Shown one piece after another: positions 44,620 to 56,575 of a stretch of DNA of 64,000 bases. The stretch's first letter is position 1, and each line of letters starts with the position of its first letter. The notes beneath the pieces are model-generated. The model saw only the letters and a program-made list of their open reading frames with translations. It searched no databases and was not told the origin of the DNA. The position numbers were made by a program, and so were the translations under genes. Source of the stretch: Dactylorhiza incarnata (Eukaryota > Streptophyta > Magnoliopsida > Asparagales > Orchidaceae); contig JAWHQI010000051.1 of assembly GCA_033032865.1 (NCBI GenBank), positions 11,240,001 to 11,304,000 of the forward strand, written 5' to 3'.

Positions 44620-46141
44620 TGTTGGCACCAAAAATATACTAAGTCCATACTTGCTCAAGCTGATGGATGGAGGGGGGGGGGGGGGGTAACTGTTGAGTAG
44701 CCGGTTACTTTGAGCCATGAGTGAAGTAGTGTGAGAGGGAGAAAAGAGATGGCCACGAGCAAGCGGCGAGACCAGATCAAACCACCACGACAAATGCCTC
44801 TCTTACAGCGGGCAATGCTATTGATTTAAAACAGATATTACAACTGAAGTTGCATTCAGATACATGGAAAATGAAAATAGTACAGAGCTTGAAGATAAGA
44901 GCTGACGGTCAGGTAGGAGGTCGCCGAGGTCGTTGAGACAGCTGGGAGCTAAAAACTAAAGGATATCGATCGACTGAGCCGAGATCGCCTGGATGAGGTG
45001 TGATTGCCTAGTCTCCGCGATCGGAGAGCTTAAGACTGCTCAAGTCATAAGCCGGGGGCTGAAAACTACCGAAGTGCTTTTTCTGGTACCCCTGCCCCTC
45101 TATTTATAGACGTGGGGGTCTGTCCAAATGGGCAGGTCCAGGAATGACAGGATGCCCGAGGTACATGTGACCATGCTGTCGTGCAGTCTTGTTTGATGCT
45201 GACCACCTATACCCTGAAGGTTTTGCCGAAGATGAGATAGGCAGTCTGGGCAGTATCCGAAAATAGTGATCGCAGGTTGCCAACTATTGAGATTGTCTGG
45301 ACCGCTGAGACCGTTAGGGACATGTTGATATTTCCTGGGACATGCTGGGACCGCAAGGCAGGATGACACTATCGGGCAGGCTGAGATTGCCGGGCATACT
45401 GAGACCGTGAGGAAGGCTGAGACCACCGGGCAGACTGAGATTGCCAGGCAGGCTGAGACCGCCGAGAAGGCTGAGACTGTCGGGAAGGCTGAGACCGCCA
45501 TGAAGGCTTAGACCGCCAGTAAGGCTTAGACCGCCAGGCAGTCTGAGACCTCCAGGCAGGCTGAGACCGCCGGGCAGTCTGAGACCGCCGGGCAGGCTGA
45601 GACCACTAGGCAGGCTGAGACTGCCAGACAGGCTGAGACTGCCTGGCAGACAGAGACCACCGGGCAGACTGAGACCACTTGACATGCTAAGATCACTGGG
45701 CAGGCTGAGACTGTCGGGTAGACTGAGACCGCAGGGCAGGCTGAGATTGTTTGATAGGCTGAGATCGCTGGGCATACTGAGACCGCCGAGCAGGCTGAGA
45801 CTGCTGGGCAAGCTGAGATCATTGGGCAGGCTGAGACCGCCAGGCGGACTGAGACCGTCATGCTGGCTGAGAACACCGGGCATGCTGAGATCGTTGGGTA
45901 GGCTTAGATCGCTGGGCAGACTTAGATCACCGAGCATGCTGAGATCGCCAGGCAGGCTGAGGTCACCGGGCAGACTGAGACCACCTGGCAGGCTGAGACT
46001 GTCGGGTAAGCCGAGATTGCCCAGGAGACCATCCAGGTTGCTGAGACCGCGCGAGAGACTGTCTGGGTTGCTGAGACTACCTGGGAGACTGCCCAGGGTG
46101 CTTTGGTCGCCTTGAATGGATCGCTGATTTTTGGGCAAACA
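44620..46141 (-). repeat. T1 5' LTR (1522 bp)
   Basis: Contains a 15-G run (44672-44686), a minus-strand TATA box CTATAAATAG at 45100-45109, and about 45 copies of the 18-bp minisatellite (about 45290-46115) upstream of it. Extra minisatellite copies explain its 512-bp excess over the 3' LTR. Confidence 0.87.
45290..46115. repeat. 18-bp minisatellite, T1 5' LTR (about 45 copies)
   Basis: Tandem GGCAGGCTGAGACCGCCG-like units with point variation. All long ORFs here (for example the 274-codon LSLPGG-repeat frame) are by-products of the repeat. Confidence 0.9.
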
Positions 46142-46146
46142 TAAAC

Positions 46147-46623
46147 TCTTTTCTCCACTCCACTAGGGGCAGATGTTGTTGGTTGTAGATGGGTCTTTGT
46201 GGAAAAATTTCATCCTGATGGTACTGTGTATTGGTATAAGTCTCGGTTGGTCTCCAAAGGCTTCACTCAGACATATGGTGTGGACTTCTTCGACACCTTC
46301 TCCCTCGTTGCTCACATCAGCATAATTCCAGTTCTCTTTTCTGTAGCTATAAACAAAGATTGGCAGATGTCTCAGTTAGATGTCAAGAATACCTACCTCT
46401 ATAGGAACCTCCAAGAAGGGGTATACATGGATAAACCTCCTGGGTATGTTTCTCAAGAGGAGTCTCAGGTATGTGTGTTGCAGAAGGCAATCTATGGCCT
46501 CAAGCGAAGCCCTCGGGCCTGGTTCAACAAGTTCAGCAAAGTTTTGTTCATCATTGGTTTTGTACAAAGTTCTGCAGATCACTCTCTATTCATACGTAAG
46601 ACTTCTCATGGGCTGGTCGTTCT
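46147..46623 (+). pseudogene. pol: C5 Copia RT fragment, right part
   Basis: Reverse transcriptase from GCRWVF through RLVSKGFTQTYGVDFFDTFS, SQLDVKNTYLYRNLQEGVYM, AIYGLKRSPRAWF and SLFIRKTSHGLVVL, cut just before the expected YVDD by the C4 LTR. It continues the fragment at 19450-19734, from which T1 separates it. Substitutions in conserved positions (NTYLY where NAFL is usual) agree with age. Confidence 0.87.
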
Positions 46624-47096
46624 TGTTAAATTTTTGAAGTGGAAGTGGAATGGTGCTGGGCGGTCTGCAGACTGGAGACCGCAGAGACCGCGCGGTCTGC
46701 GCTGGTGCTCTGGCCGGTTTTGTCTCAGGCGATCTATTCTGTGCGGTCTGATCTGGGAGACCGCTAAATGTCCGGGCGGCTTGCACGGGTTATTCTGGTG
46801 ACTTGTTCAAGTCGGCCAGATGTTCCAGTAGGTCTGCCTTCTTGCAGTGACCGGGCGGTCTGACGTGTTGTTCTAGTCGGTCTGGGTTACTGAAAAAGTT
46901 CTTTGCTTATGCAATAAGACTGGGCGGTCTGTTTTGATGACCGCGATAACCAGGCGGTTTGTGTATAACTGTATGGTTCAATAAGGGAGCTGTTAGCCTT
47001 GCTGTGCTCAGGCGGTCTGTCTTATCAGACAACTTGCAATCTAATGGGTGGTTATTATATCCCGGTTTGTGCGGTGATGTCATCCATCTGCTCGCC

Positions 47097-47104
47097 TATA
47101 AATA
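47097..47104 (+). promoter_or_regulatory. C4 LTR TATA box
   Basis: CCTATAAATAGG, aligned in position with the C2 LTR TATA boxes at 57249-57256 and 62625-62632. Confidence 0.7.
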
Positions 47105-47272
47105 GGGGTGCAGGGCCCGTCATTCATAACGAAGAACTGTTAGCGGCTTGTAGTTTGCGGTAAGCATTCTCCCTTCTTCCAACTTTGAATAAACCAGTCC
47201 GGCAGTGGTTTGTCTGGGCGGACTGTGTTTAGGTGTTCTTGGACTGTGCAGTGGACTCAGTTGATCAGACGG

Positions 47273-48554
47273 TGATATATAAATTTCGTGTTTTGAAATT
47301 AAGCGAAGGTTTGAAGATTTTCTCCAAAACTATATCCGATTAAGGCAAGTGTACCTTATCGTCTATAGTATAAGATATTTAGAAATATCAAGGTCGTATT
47401 CCATGGGGCACGTTGATTACTTCTACTTCGAGGAAAATCACCATTATCTTATCGAACGATTTTTTGAAGGTTGTTTTACTTAACTAATAAAAAAAAGACA
47501 AATTGCAAGAAGGAAAATCACTATGAAGAAAGAAAGGTGAAGAAAACTATGCCAACATTCATTGAAATGAAAAGCTATTACAACTCTTTAAACAAGATTA
47601 CAAAGCTAGGAAAATTAAGGCTACAAGCTTTAACTAACTATTGCATATAAATAGGAACTAGCACATTACATGAATTGAAAAGGAAGAGAACATGAAATTG
47701 AAAGACAAGAAAAAAAACATTGAAAAAGTTCACTAGCAAGTCTAACAGCACCTCCCCCTCTCCAAATTTCCTAACCCTGAACTCAAGGAGAGCTACTGAA
47801 TTTATAGCAAAAATTTTCAAGTTACACGCCCTCGGTCACGGGCGTGACCTAGCATTACTGACATCGAATCCGACAGTGGCGTGGACTTTGCGTGATGGCG
47901 GGAGACATTCAGACATTACACGCCCTTGTAATATGGGTCACGGGCATGACTTTGGATGGCTTCATTAAATGCAGCATGGGCTGGCTTGCGGCTCGGTGGC
48001 GTGCAGGGATCACGCGGGAAAGTCACGGGCGTGACATTTCGGGTCACGGGCGTGTACCTGGGCGGCTTCAATCAATGCAGCGTGGGCTTGAATTCGGCGC
48101 GGCAGGGAGCAGGGATCACGCAGGAAGTCACGGGCATGACTCTTTGGTCTCGGGCGTGACTTGGGTCAACTCCTCGACAGCATCTCCACGTCTCGACGGC
48201 CGCCCGCTGGGAAGATTCTATGTTTACACGCCCTTGGTCATGGGCGTGACTTTGGGTCACGGGCGTGACCTGGGGCGTGACTTGCAGTGCGACGGTGGAT
48301 TTGTCGACCTCATCTTATTTTTTGTCAAACGCAGATCTTGAAGTTACACGCCCTTCGTCACGGGCGTGACTGAGGGCGTGAGTTGTGATTTTCTCCAATT
48401 TTTCCCAAAATTCTGCAAAAATTGAAATTAAGCTAAGTTAGAAACAAAATTACAAAATAACTACTTATGACCTAAAATTGACATGAAAAAGAAAAAATAC
48501 ATATTAAATATTTATAAAATTTTCTATTAAAAGTTATATAAAAACTACTTATCA
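47273..48554 (-). repeat. G4 3' LTR (1282 bp)
   Basis: Minus-strand TATA (TATAAA) at 47801-47806. Array of CACGGGCGTGAC-type palindromes upstream at about 47824-48375. Confidence 0.92.
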
Positions 48555-48594
48555 AATACCCCCATACTTGAGGTTTTGCTATTCTAGAGCAAAA
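48555..48594 (-). promoter_or_regulatory. G4 polypurine tract and adjacent hairpin
   Basis: The minus strand reads AAGTATGGGGGTATT next to the LTR. TTTTGCT/AGCAAAA (48574-48580, 48588-48594) form a 7-bp stem with a 7-base loop, as in G2. Confidence 0.75.
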
Positions 48595-49396
48595 GTGTGA
48601 GACATAATTTATAAGACATCCTTAAAATTTTTTAATTTTAAACTAAAATTTCATTTAAACCAAAAGTTCAGTTAAGAGTAAATTCAAGGAGGAGTTAAGT
48701 CCTATATTATGATGATGATTTGAAAAGAGAGAAAAATGTTTAGGCAAGGACTTCTCAAGAAAATTAATTAGTTTAATAATATTGTAGAAATTATAAAATG
48801 AGATTAAATTAAAATTATAAGAACTCTATCTTAAAAGAAACTTAAGGAAAAGTAACTTACTAAATATTTCTTTCTCCATAATCTTAAAATAAATCTAGAA
48901 CAATGATAATTGGCTAAGGGGGATTTCATAAAATTTGGCAAAAGAAGAGAAATTTTTTTTGAATGGAGGTAATGGATTTTATCCTCATCATGAATATTTT
49001 TTTTTTAAATTCTCTTCTAATAAAAACCAAAAATGTATATGTTTAGGAGTAATGAATTTTATCCTCTTACTCCATGCCATATAATCTTTTAAATGATTTT
49101 GGGTGTATATGTTTAAAAAGAACTATTTACAAAGAACTATTTACACCCCCATACTTAAAGTTAAACATTATCCCCAATGTTTAAAACTAAGTATGAAGTA
49201 AAAGAAAATAAAGTGCAAGACCAAATTAATTGAAACGAAGGAGAGGTTAAGATGGCTTCCCTGGTTATGAAGATGCAGGGGAAGCGGCGGTTACCTACAA
49301 AACATGTTAAAATAAAAAAAAATAATAAAAAGATAACTTTGGGGTGCCTCCCAAAAGCGCTTTGTTTAAGGTCGCGTAGCTTGACCCACTTGCCGA
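48595..49396 (-). other. G4 3' untranslated region
   Basis: No gene. Second PPT-like tract with dyad AAACATT-N6-AATGTTT at 49143-49182, and the GCGCT-type motif at 49341-49389. Confidence 0.75.
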
Positions 49397-52300
49397 TCAT
49401 ATTATAGGATGAAAAGATAATGATTCACTCTTCTCGTTGGCTAGCTCTCCCGGAAGATATAACTTAAGGCGGTGCCCATTTACTTTGAAGGTACCTTTTT
49501 CCGGGTGGGAAATTAGGATTATCCCATAGGACCAAACCTCTTTAACAATAAAGGGTCCGATCCATCGGGATTTTAGTTTTCCCGGAAAAAGGCGAAGGAG
49601 AGAATTATAAAGGAGGACAAGATCGCCCGGCGAAACAGTTTTCGGAAATTTTATGTGTTTATCGTGATAAAACTTTGTTCGCTCCTTATATAATTTATTG
49701 CTCATATACGCATTCGCTCGCCATTCATCCAATTCGTTCATTTGAATTTTTCTTTGATCGCCCGCTAAAGTGGAATCGAGATTTAAAAATTTAAGCGCGC
49801 AAAAAGCGCGGTGTTCTAGTTCGACTGGAAGGTGGCAAGCCTTGCCATAAACCATTCGATATGGTGTATAACCGACAGTTGTCTTGTACGTCGTTCGATA
49901 GGCCCATAGCACGTCATCGAGCTTTATTGCCCAATCCTTCCGATTAATAGAAATCGTTTTTTCTAAAATCTGCTTTAATTCTCGATTAACAACTTTGACT
50001 TGGCGGCTCGTTTGTGGGTGATATGCAGTGGATAATTTGTGCGTGACACCATATTTTGTTAAGATTTTTGTAAATTGACTATTGCAAAAAAGGGTGCCCC
50101 GATCACTCACTATAGCGCGCGGTGTGCCAAATCGAGAAAATAATTTTTTTAAGAAATTAACGATGACTCGCTCATCGTTGGTGGGGAGAGCTTGCGCTTC
50201 CGTCCACCTCGACACGTAGTCAACCGCAACGAGAATATATTTATTTGAATAGGAGGGAGGGAGAGGACCAACAAAATCAATACCCCAAAGATCAAAAATT
50301 TCACATTCTAAGAAAATGTTTTGGGGCATCTCATCCCGGCGGGAGGTGTTCCCCGACCGCTGGCAGCTGTCGCAAGTACTCACAAGGTTCTGAGCATCTT
50401 TGAAGAGCGTGGTCAAATAAAAGCCCTCCTCCAGCGCCTTCCCCGCAGTTCGGTTTGCTTGATAATGACCACCGATTGGTCCCTCGTGTCAATGACGTAA
50501 GATTTTAAGGCCTTCCTCATTTGACACGCATCTTTTCACCACCTGGTCTGCGCAAACACGGAATAAAAAGGGGTCCTCCCAAAAATAATTCTTTACATCA
50601 GAAAAGAATTTCTTCTTTTGCTGACTCGAGAATTCTTTTGGCAGGACCCGGGCTACTAAATTGTTATCCAAATCCGCAAACCAGGGGGTAGAAGATGAAT
50701 TAATATTTTTGAGAGCAAGGAGGCGCTCTTCGGGAAATTTATCATTAATGTCAGCTTCTATTAATGCTTCCGAGGAGGGATTTTCTAATCGAGAAAGATG
50801 ATCGGCCGCCAAGTTTTCAGCTCCCCTTTTGTCCCAGATCTCTAAATCAAACTCCTGCAAGAGGAGGATCCATCACAAAAGACGAGGTTTGGCGTCCGAT
50901 TTACTTAAGAGATACCTAAGAGCAGAGTGATCTTTGAAGACGATAACTTTGGAAAGCGTGATATATGACCTAAACTTATCAAAAGAGAAAACAATTGCTA
51001 GAAGTTCCTTCTCGGTAGTGGTGTAGTTCGCTTGTGCCGACGTGAGTGTTTTGCTTGCATAATAAATCGGGTTGAAATACTTACTCACCCGTTGCCCTAA
51101 AATGGCACCAACCGCAATATCACTCGCATCGCACATGATTTCAAAAGGGAGCTACCAATCTGGGGCGACTAGAATCGGGGAGTTTATAAGTTTCTCTTTG
51201 ATAAGTTTAAAGGCCAAATGGCATTCATCGTTAAAAATAAAGGAGGATTCTTTTTCGAGATGATGGGTTAACGGCTTTGTGATTTTGGAAAATTTTTGTA
51301 TAAAGCGCCGATAAAACCCCGCGTGGCCTAGGAAACTTCTAATAGCTTTTACGTTTGTTGGAGGGGGAGCTTTTCAATTACTTTGCTCTTGGACCTATCG
51401 ACCTAGATCCCCTTGCCCGAAATTTTATGGCCAAGGACTAATCCTTCTTTGACCATAAAATGACATTTCTCCCAATTAAGCGCTAAATTCGTTTCCTCAC
51501 ATCATTGCAGCACGCACTCGAGATTTTTTAAACAATTTTTAAATGAGTTTCCGAACACGGAGAAATCGTCCATAAACACTTCCATCACCTCCTCTACTAA
51601 TTCGTCAAATATTGCCAGCATACACCTTTGGAATGTAGCTGGCACGTTACAAAGACCAAAGGCATCCTTCGATAAGCGAAGGTGCCAAAGGGACAAGTGA
51701 AAGTGGTTTTCTCTTGGTCGTCGGGCGAAATTGGGATTTGGAAATATCCCGACAAACTATCGAGAAAACAGTAGTAGAAGTGACCTGAAAGGCGCGCAAA
51801 AATTTGATCGATAAAAAGTAGCAGAAAGTGATCCTTACGGGTGGCATCGTTTAGTTTTCGATAATCGATGCACATCCGCCAACCCGTAACAGTACGGGTT
51901 GGGATCAATTCATTATTTTTGTTCGCAACTACCGTGATGCCACCTTTCTTCGGTACGACTTGTACTGGGCTAACCCAAGTACTATCCGATATCAGATAGA
52001 TGAATCCCGCGTCTAAAAGTTTAATAACTTCGGCCTTAACGACTTCTTTCATGTTTGAGTTTAGTCGTCGTTGAGGCTGGACTGAGTTGCGGGAATTATC
52101 TTCGAGAAAGATTTTATGAGTGCAGAAGGAAGGGTTTATACCCTTAATATCCGATATTTTGCCATGCAATTGCGTGGCGGTGCTTTGTTAAGACTATAGA
52201 CAACTCAGAAATTTCAGAGTTGCTAAGATCGGATGAAACGGTGACGGGTAGCTTAGACTCTTTTTCTAAAAATAAATATTGGAGGTGAGGGGGAATTGTT

Positions 52301-54718
52301 TTAACTCTAATACGGGTGGCTCTTCATGAGATGTTTTGATTTTTAGTTTTTCTAAACATAGTGGTTTGGGTTGTGTGGGGTGAGCGACTTCTTCTTCAAG
52401 ATAAAAGAGCTCGATGAGCTAGGGATTACTACTTGCCGATGAGACAAACTCGGGGGGGGGGGGGGGGGGTGGTGAATAGAACTCACAACACTCTTCCAGG
52501 TAAAAACACGAATCATTGTTTTCTAATGTGTTCCGCATCGAGGAATTTATGCCGAAAGTAACTTCATCGTCTCCAACCCGTAGGAGGAGCTTTCCGTTAC
52601 TTACGTCAATAATAGCATGGGAGGTGGCAAGGAAGGGGCGGCCGAGTATGAGGGGTACTTCGGCATCCTCTTCGATGTCAAGAATCACAAAATCCACCGG
52701 GAAGATGAATTTGTCAACCTTGACGAGCACTTCCTCCACTATTCCTACCGGATATTTTAAAGAACGATCCGCTAATTGAATACTCATTCGAGTGGGGCTA
52801 GGATTTCCTAGACCTAGATTTTTGAATAATGAAAATGGCAAGAGATTGATGCTTGCTCCAAGATCCGCTAAGGCGCATTTTACTAACGAATTGCCAAATA
52901 AACACGGGATGGAAAACCGTCCCGGGTCATTTGATTTTTGAGGCAATTTATTGAGTACAACCGCGGAGCATTCTGCGTTTAAAGAAATATGCGAAATATC
53001 TTCTAATCTTTTCTTATTGGAGAGCAACTCCTTAAGATATTTCGCATATTTAGGCATTTGAGAGATAGCCTCGCAGAAGGGTACATTAATATGAATTTGC
53101 TTTAAAATGTCTAAAAACTTTTTATAATTTTTTTAAGCGCACTCGCTTTTAAACTTAGATGGATACAGAATAACAGAAGTAGAAGCGCGCGGAGCTAACG
53201 TAGCGGGCAAATTCGAAGATAAATTAAGAGTAGGAGGAGGAGGGGAGGAAGTTACATTGGGATCGTCCTGTTTTGAAACAACCTCCTCCCCGCTTCAGAG
53301 TGTAATCGCATGCGCGCTCTCCTTTGGATTTTGCTCTGTATTCACTGGTAGTGCTCCTTGCCTACGCTCAGAAATCATCTTTGCGAGCTGGCCCACTTGA
53401 TTCTCTAATTTTTTTATCGACCCGGTGAGGTTCCGGATGTTCGATTCATTTGTAGCAACATATTTTGCAAAGACCTCTTCAAGCAAAGAGGGCTTGTGCT
53501 GTTGCAGTGGAAAACCGGGAGGATTAAAATTTTGAGAAATCAAATTTAGAGGCGGAGTTAAGTTAAAAAGTTGATTGGGGGGGGGGGTTGATTTAGATTT
53601 ATAGGACGCTGAGCATTTCCTTGGTTGCTCCACGAGAAATTCGGATGATTCCTATAACCCGCATTGTATGTGTTGTTATACGGAGCAGAGTTCGGGTTAT
53701 AGGAAAGCCGAGACGGATTTCCCATGTAGTCAACCTGTTCTTCAATTAAAACGTTATTAGCCCAAGGAGGAGTGGCGGAGGAAGCAGACATCTCCGCCAC
53801 TTGCTTTGTTAAGCGCTCAACTTGTAAAGACAAATTTGCATTTGCGTCTATTTGAAAAATTCCGGCTGGGTTATTAGGCCGCGCTCGGGGCATGTTCTAT
53901 TGGTACGCATTCGCAGCCATCTCTTCGAAAAGCTCTTGAGCGGCGTCCGGGGTTTTGTTATTTAACGTCCCCCCGGCGGCCGCATCAATCATTTGCCTCG
54001 TTTGGAGATTTAAGCCATTATAAAATATTTGCACTTGTTGCCATGTGGCAAGTGCGTGGTGAGGGCATCGACGCAAAAGCTCCTTGAAGCACTCCCATGT
54101 GTCATAGAGAGTCTCCGAGTCAATTTGCATGAACGACGCAATATCCGTGCGCAATTTAGCGGTCTTTCAAGGCGGGAAATATTTATTTAGAAATGTTTCC
54201 GCCATTTCGGCCCATGTAGTGATGGATCCCCTAGGTAGGGAGCCCAACCACTGCTTGTCCTTAGACCGCAAAGAAAAAGGAAAAAGTCACAATCGAATGG
54301 CGTCATCGGTGACGCCATTGATTTTAGAAGTATCGCAAATTTCAAGAAAGTAAGAAATATGCGAATTTGGATCTTCGTCCGGTTAACCATCGAAGGTCAC
54401 CGATTGTTGCACCATTTGTATGATGCTGGACTTGATCTCAAAATTATTGTTCACCACCGTGGGGTGAACAATACACGACTGTGTGCCTTCCAAATTTGGC
54501 CGCGCATAATAGGACATGGTCTGTTGCGCGGCCTAATTAGGATTTGGCGCGTTTGGATTAGGAGGATCAAGATGAGGATCCATATTCGCTGTGTTAGTGT
54601 CCCCGATCGACTCTTCGAATTCTACTTGATTTTCCTGATCACGAGAACGGCAGCGCCTCAAAAGGGTTCGCTCAATCTATGGATCAAAAGGAATATTCGA
54701 AGCGCTACCTCGGGTCAT
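49397..54718 (-). pseudogene. gag-pol: G4 Gag-Pol polyprotein, inactivated
   Basis: Start ATG at 54718 (MTRGSASNIP, parallel to [10 protein letters not shown] in G2). It is homologous to G2 from end to end, in pieces: Gag 54718-53295 with stops and frameshifts; protease 53057-52419 with DLGAS kept; RT 52169-51502 with FMDDF kept but a frameshift just after the PFG region; RNase H near 51136-50873; integrase 50860-49397. The integrase Glu codon is now Lys (TSRQVKV, codon 49994-49996, expected QVEV), which removes the third catalytic residue. The protease-RT linker holds an 18-G run (52452-52469) coding for poly-Pro. No zinc knuckle is visible in Gag. Confidence 0.92.
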
Positions 54719-54850
54719 ACACTAAAAAGAGAAAAAAAGAAGAGGAAAAAATATTTTTTTTTCTTTTTGAAATTTAGAAAAAGCAAAATAAAATAAAAAG
54801 AAGCATGATAAAATTAATAGCAATCCTCTTTTCAAAATATCTACGCAAGT

Positions 54851-54868
54851 TCCCCGGCAACGGTGCCA
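54851..54868 (-). promoter_or_regulatory. G4 primer binding site (tRNA-Asp, one mismatch)
   Basis: Minus strand TGGCACCGTTGCCGGGGA: one G-to-A change at a CpG relative to the perfect PBS of G1-G3. Confidence 0.88.
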
Positions 54869-54874
54869 AAAACT

Positions 54875-56162
54875 TAATATATAAATTTTGTGTTTTGAAA
54901 TTAAGCGAAGGTTTGAAGATTTTCTCCAAAACTATATCTGATTAAGGCAAGTGTACCTTTTCTTCTATTGTATAGGATATTTAGAAATACCAAGGTCGTA
55001 TTCCACATGTCACGTTGATTACTTCTACTTCGAGGAAAATCACCATTATCTTATCGAACGATTTTTTGAAGGTTGTTTTACTTAACTAAGAAAAAAAAGA
55101 CAAATTGCAAGAAGGAAAATCACTATGAAGAAAGAGAGGGGAAGAAAACTATGCCAACTTTCATTGAAATGAAAAGCTATTACAACTCTTTAAACAAGAT
55201 TACAAAGCTAGGAAAATTAAGGCTACAAGCTTTAACTAACTATTGCATAGAAATAGGAACTAGCACATTACATGAATTGAAAAGGAAGAGAACATGAAAT
55301 TTAGAGACATGAAAAAAACATTGAAAAAGTTCACTAACAGCTCTAAAGGCACCTCCCCCTCTACAAATTTCTGAACCCTGAACTCAATGAGAGCATCTGA
55401 ATTTATAGCAAAAATTTTCAAGTTACACGCCCTCGGTCACAGGCGTGACCTAGGGCGTGTAAACATTACTGACATCAGATCCGACAATGGCGTGGACTTT
55501 CCGTGACGGCGGGAGACATTCGAACATTACATGCCCGTGTAACTTGGGTCACGGGCGTGACTTTGGACGGCTTCATTAAATGCAGCATGGGCTGGCTTGC
55601 GGCTCGGCAGCATGCAGGGATCACGCGGGAAAGTCACGGACGTGAGATTTTGGTTCACGGGCGTGTACCTGGGCGGTTTCAATCAATGCAGCGTGGGCTT
55701 GAATTCGGCGTGGCAGGGAGCAGGGATCACGCGGGAAGTCACAGTCTTGACTCTTTGGTCACGGGCGTGACTTGGGTCAACTCCTCGACAACATCTCCAC
55801 GTCTCAACGGCCGCCCGCTGGGAAGATTCTATGTTTACACGCCCTTTGTCACGGGCGTGACTTTGGGTCACGGGCATGACCTGGGGCGTGACTTGTGGTG
55901 CGGCGGTGAATTCATCGACCTTAGCTCGGTTTTCGTCAAATGCAGATCTTGAGGTTACACGCCCTTGGTCACGGACGTGGCTGAGGGCGTGACTTGTGAT
56001 TTTCTCCAATTTTCCCAAAATTCTGCAAAAATTGAAATTAAGCTAAGTTAGAAACAAAATTACAAAATAACTACTTATGACCTAAAATTGACATGAAAAA
56101 AATTTACATATTAAATATTTATAAAATTTTCTATTAAAATGTTATATAAAAACTACTTATCA
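54875..56162 (-). repeat. G4 5' LTR (1288 bp)
   Basis: Pairs with 47273-48554. Minus-strand TATA at 55403-55408; palindrome array at about 55424-55992. Confidence 0.92.
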
Positions 56163-56443
56163 GACGGTCTTAAGAGACCAGGCGGTCTTGAGTGCGGTCT
56201 GCAGCAGGAAGCAGTTTCTTCTTCAAGTATTTTCAGTAGTTGAATAAGCAGCAGGTCGGGCGGTCTGTGGTTGCGGTCTGACAGGTGCGGTTTGTGCACT
56301 GTTTGTGCGGTCTCAGGGGCTATCCGTCTGGCTTGTCTATTCGCGCGGTCTGGCGATCTCTAGTTTTCAAGTCGCCAGCAACTTGTTGTCTTTTGTGTTT
56401 GTGCTTCTCTCCTCCGTGATTCTAATGAATCATGTCTCGCCAT

Positions 56444-56575
56444 GTCTCTTTCGGTCGAGCATGTTTGGAGTATGGACAACGTTGCTGACATATTCACAAA
56501 AGCGCTGGCGAAGGGGCTGTTCACTCGGCTGAGGAGTTTACTTGGCTGTTTTCAACTTCCCACTTCAAGGGGGAG
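56444..56575 (+). pseudogene. Copia Pol 3' end and PPT upstream of the shared LTR
   Basis: Matches 61821-61952, the end of C2 Pol (WSMDNVADIFTKAL) and its PPT (CTTCAAGGGGGAG). It keeps a Trp codon where C2 has TAG (61842-61844). It shows that another copy of this family once lay to the left and shared the LTR at 56576. Confidence 0.85.

Larger units (their letters stand above)
19735..46141 (-). mobile_element. T1: Tat-like Gypsy element, heavily nested (own length about 7.5 kb)
   Basis: Seen: LTRs at 19735-20744 and 44620-46141, both starting TGTTGGCACC and ending AAACA on the plus strand, flanked by TAGAC (19730-19734) and TAAAC (46142-46146), a TSD with one mismatch. A minus-strand gag pseudogene lies next to the right LTR. 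Tandem repeats of about 82 bp lie between the coding region and the left (3') LTR and are split by C3. No RT or integrase is recognisable, so pol is deleted. No PBS matching a tRNA I know was found beside 44620. Known: tandem repeats in the 3' UTR are characteristic of Tat/Ogre-type elements. The unit lengths of the two LTRs differ by 512 bp because of an internal minisatellite. Confidence 0.82.
47273..56162 (-). mobile_element. G4: full-length but decayed Athila-like Gypsy element (8,890 bp)
   Basis: LTRs at 47273-48554 (1282 bp) and 54875-56162 (1288 bp), with perfect TSD GACGG at 47268-47272 and 56163-56167. The right LTR terminus has mutated from TG to TA. The PBS has one mismatch. Gag-Pol is similar to G2 throughout but broken. 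It is a G2-lineage relative sharing PPT type, hairpin and post-pol motif. Confidence 0.93.
46624..56443 (+). mobile_element. C4: divergent Copia LTR with most of its interior deleted, split by G4
   Basis: Parts 46624-47272 and 56163-56443 form one truncated LTR. Its start (TGTTAAATTTTTGAAGTGG) aligns with the C2 LTR start (TGTTGAAAATGTTGAAGTG). It has GCGGTCT repeats, a TATA box at 47097-47104 and the AATCATGTCTCGCCATG block also found in C2 U5. At about 56443/56444 it is fused to the C2-type Pol 3' end, so the rest of U5 and nearly all internal sequence are lost. Confidence 0.75.

Noticed and set aside
45314..46138. 274-codon minus-strand ORF with a LSLPGG hexapeptide repeat
   Set aside because: It is the T1 LTR 18-bp minisatellite, which is open in several frames on both strands. 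No start context or conserved domain.
47892..48341. 149-codon ORF with VTGVT-like repeats, also at 55503-55952
   Set aside because: Reads through the CACGGGCGTGAC palindrome array of both G4 LTRs.
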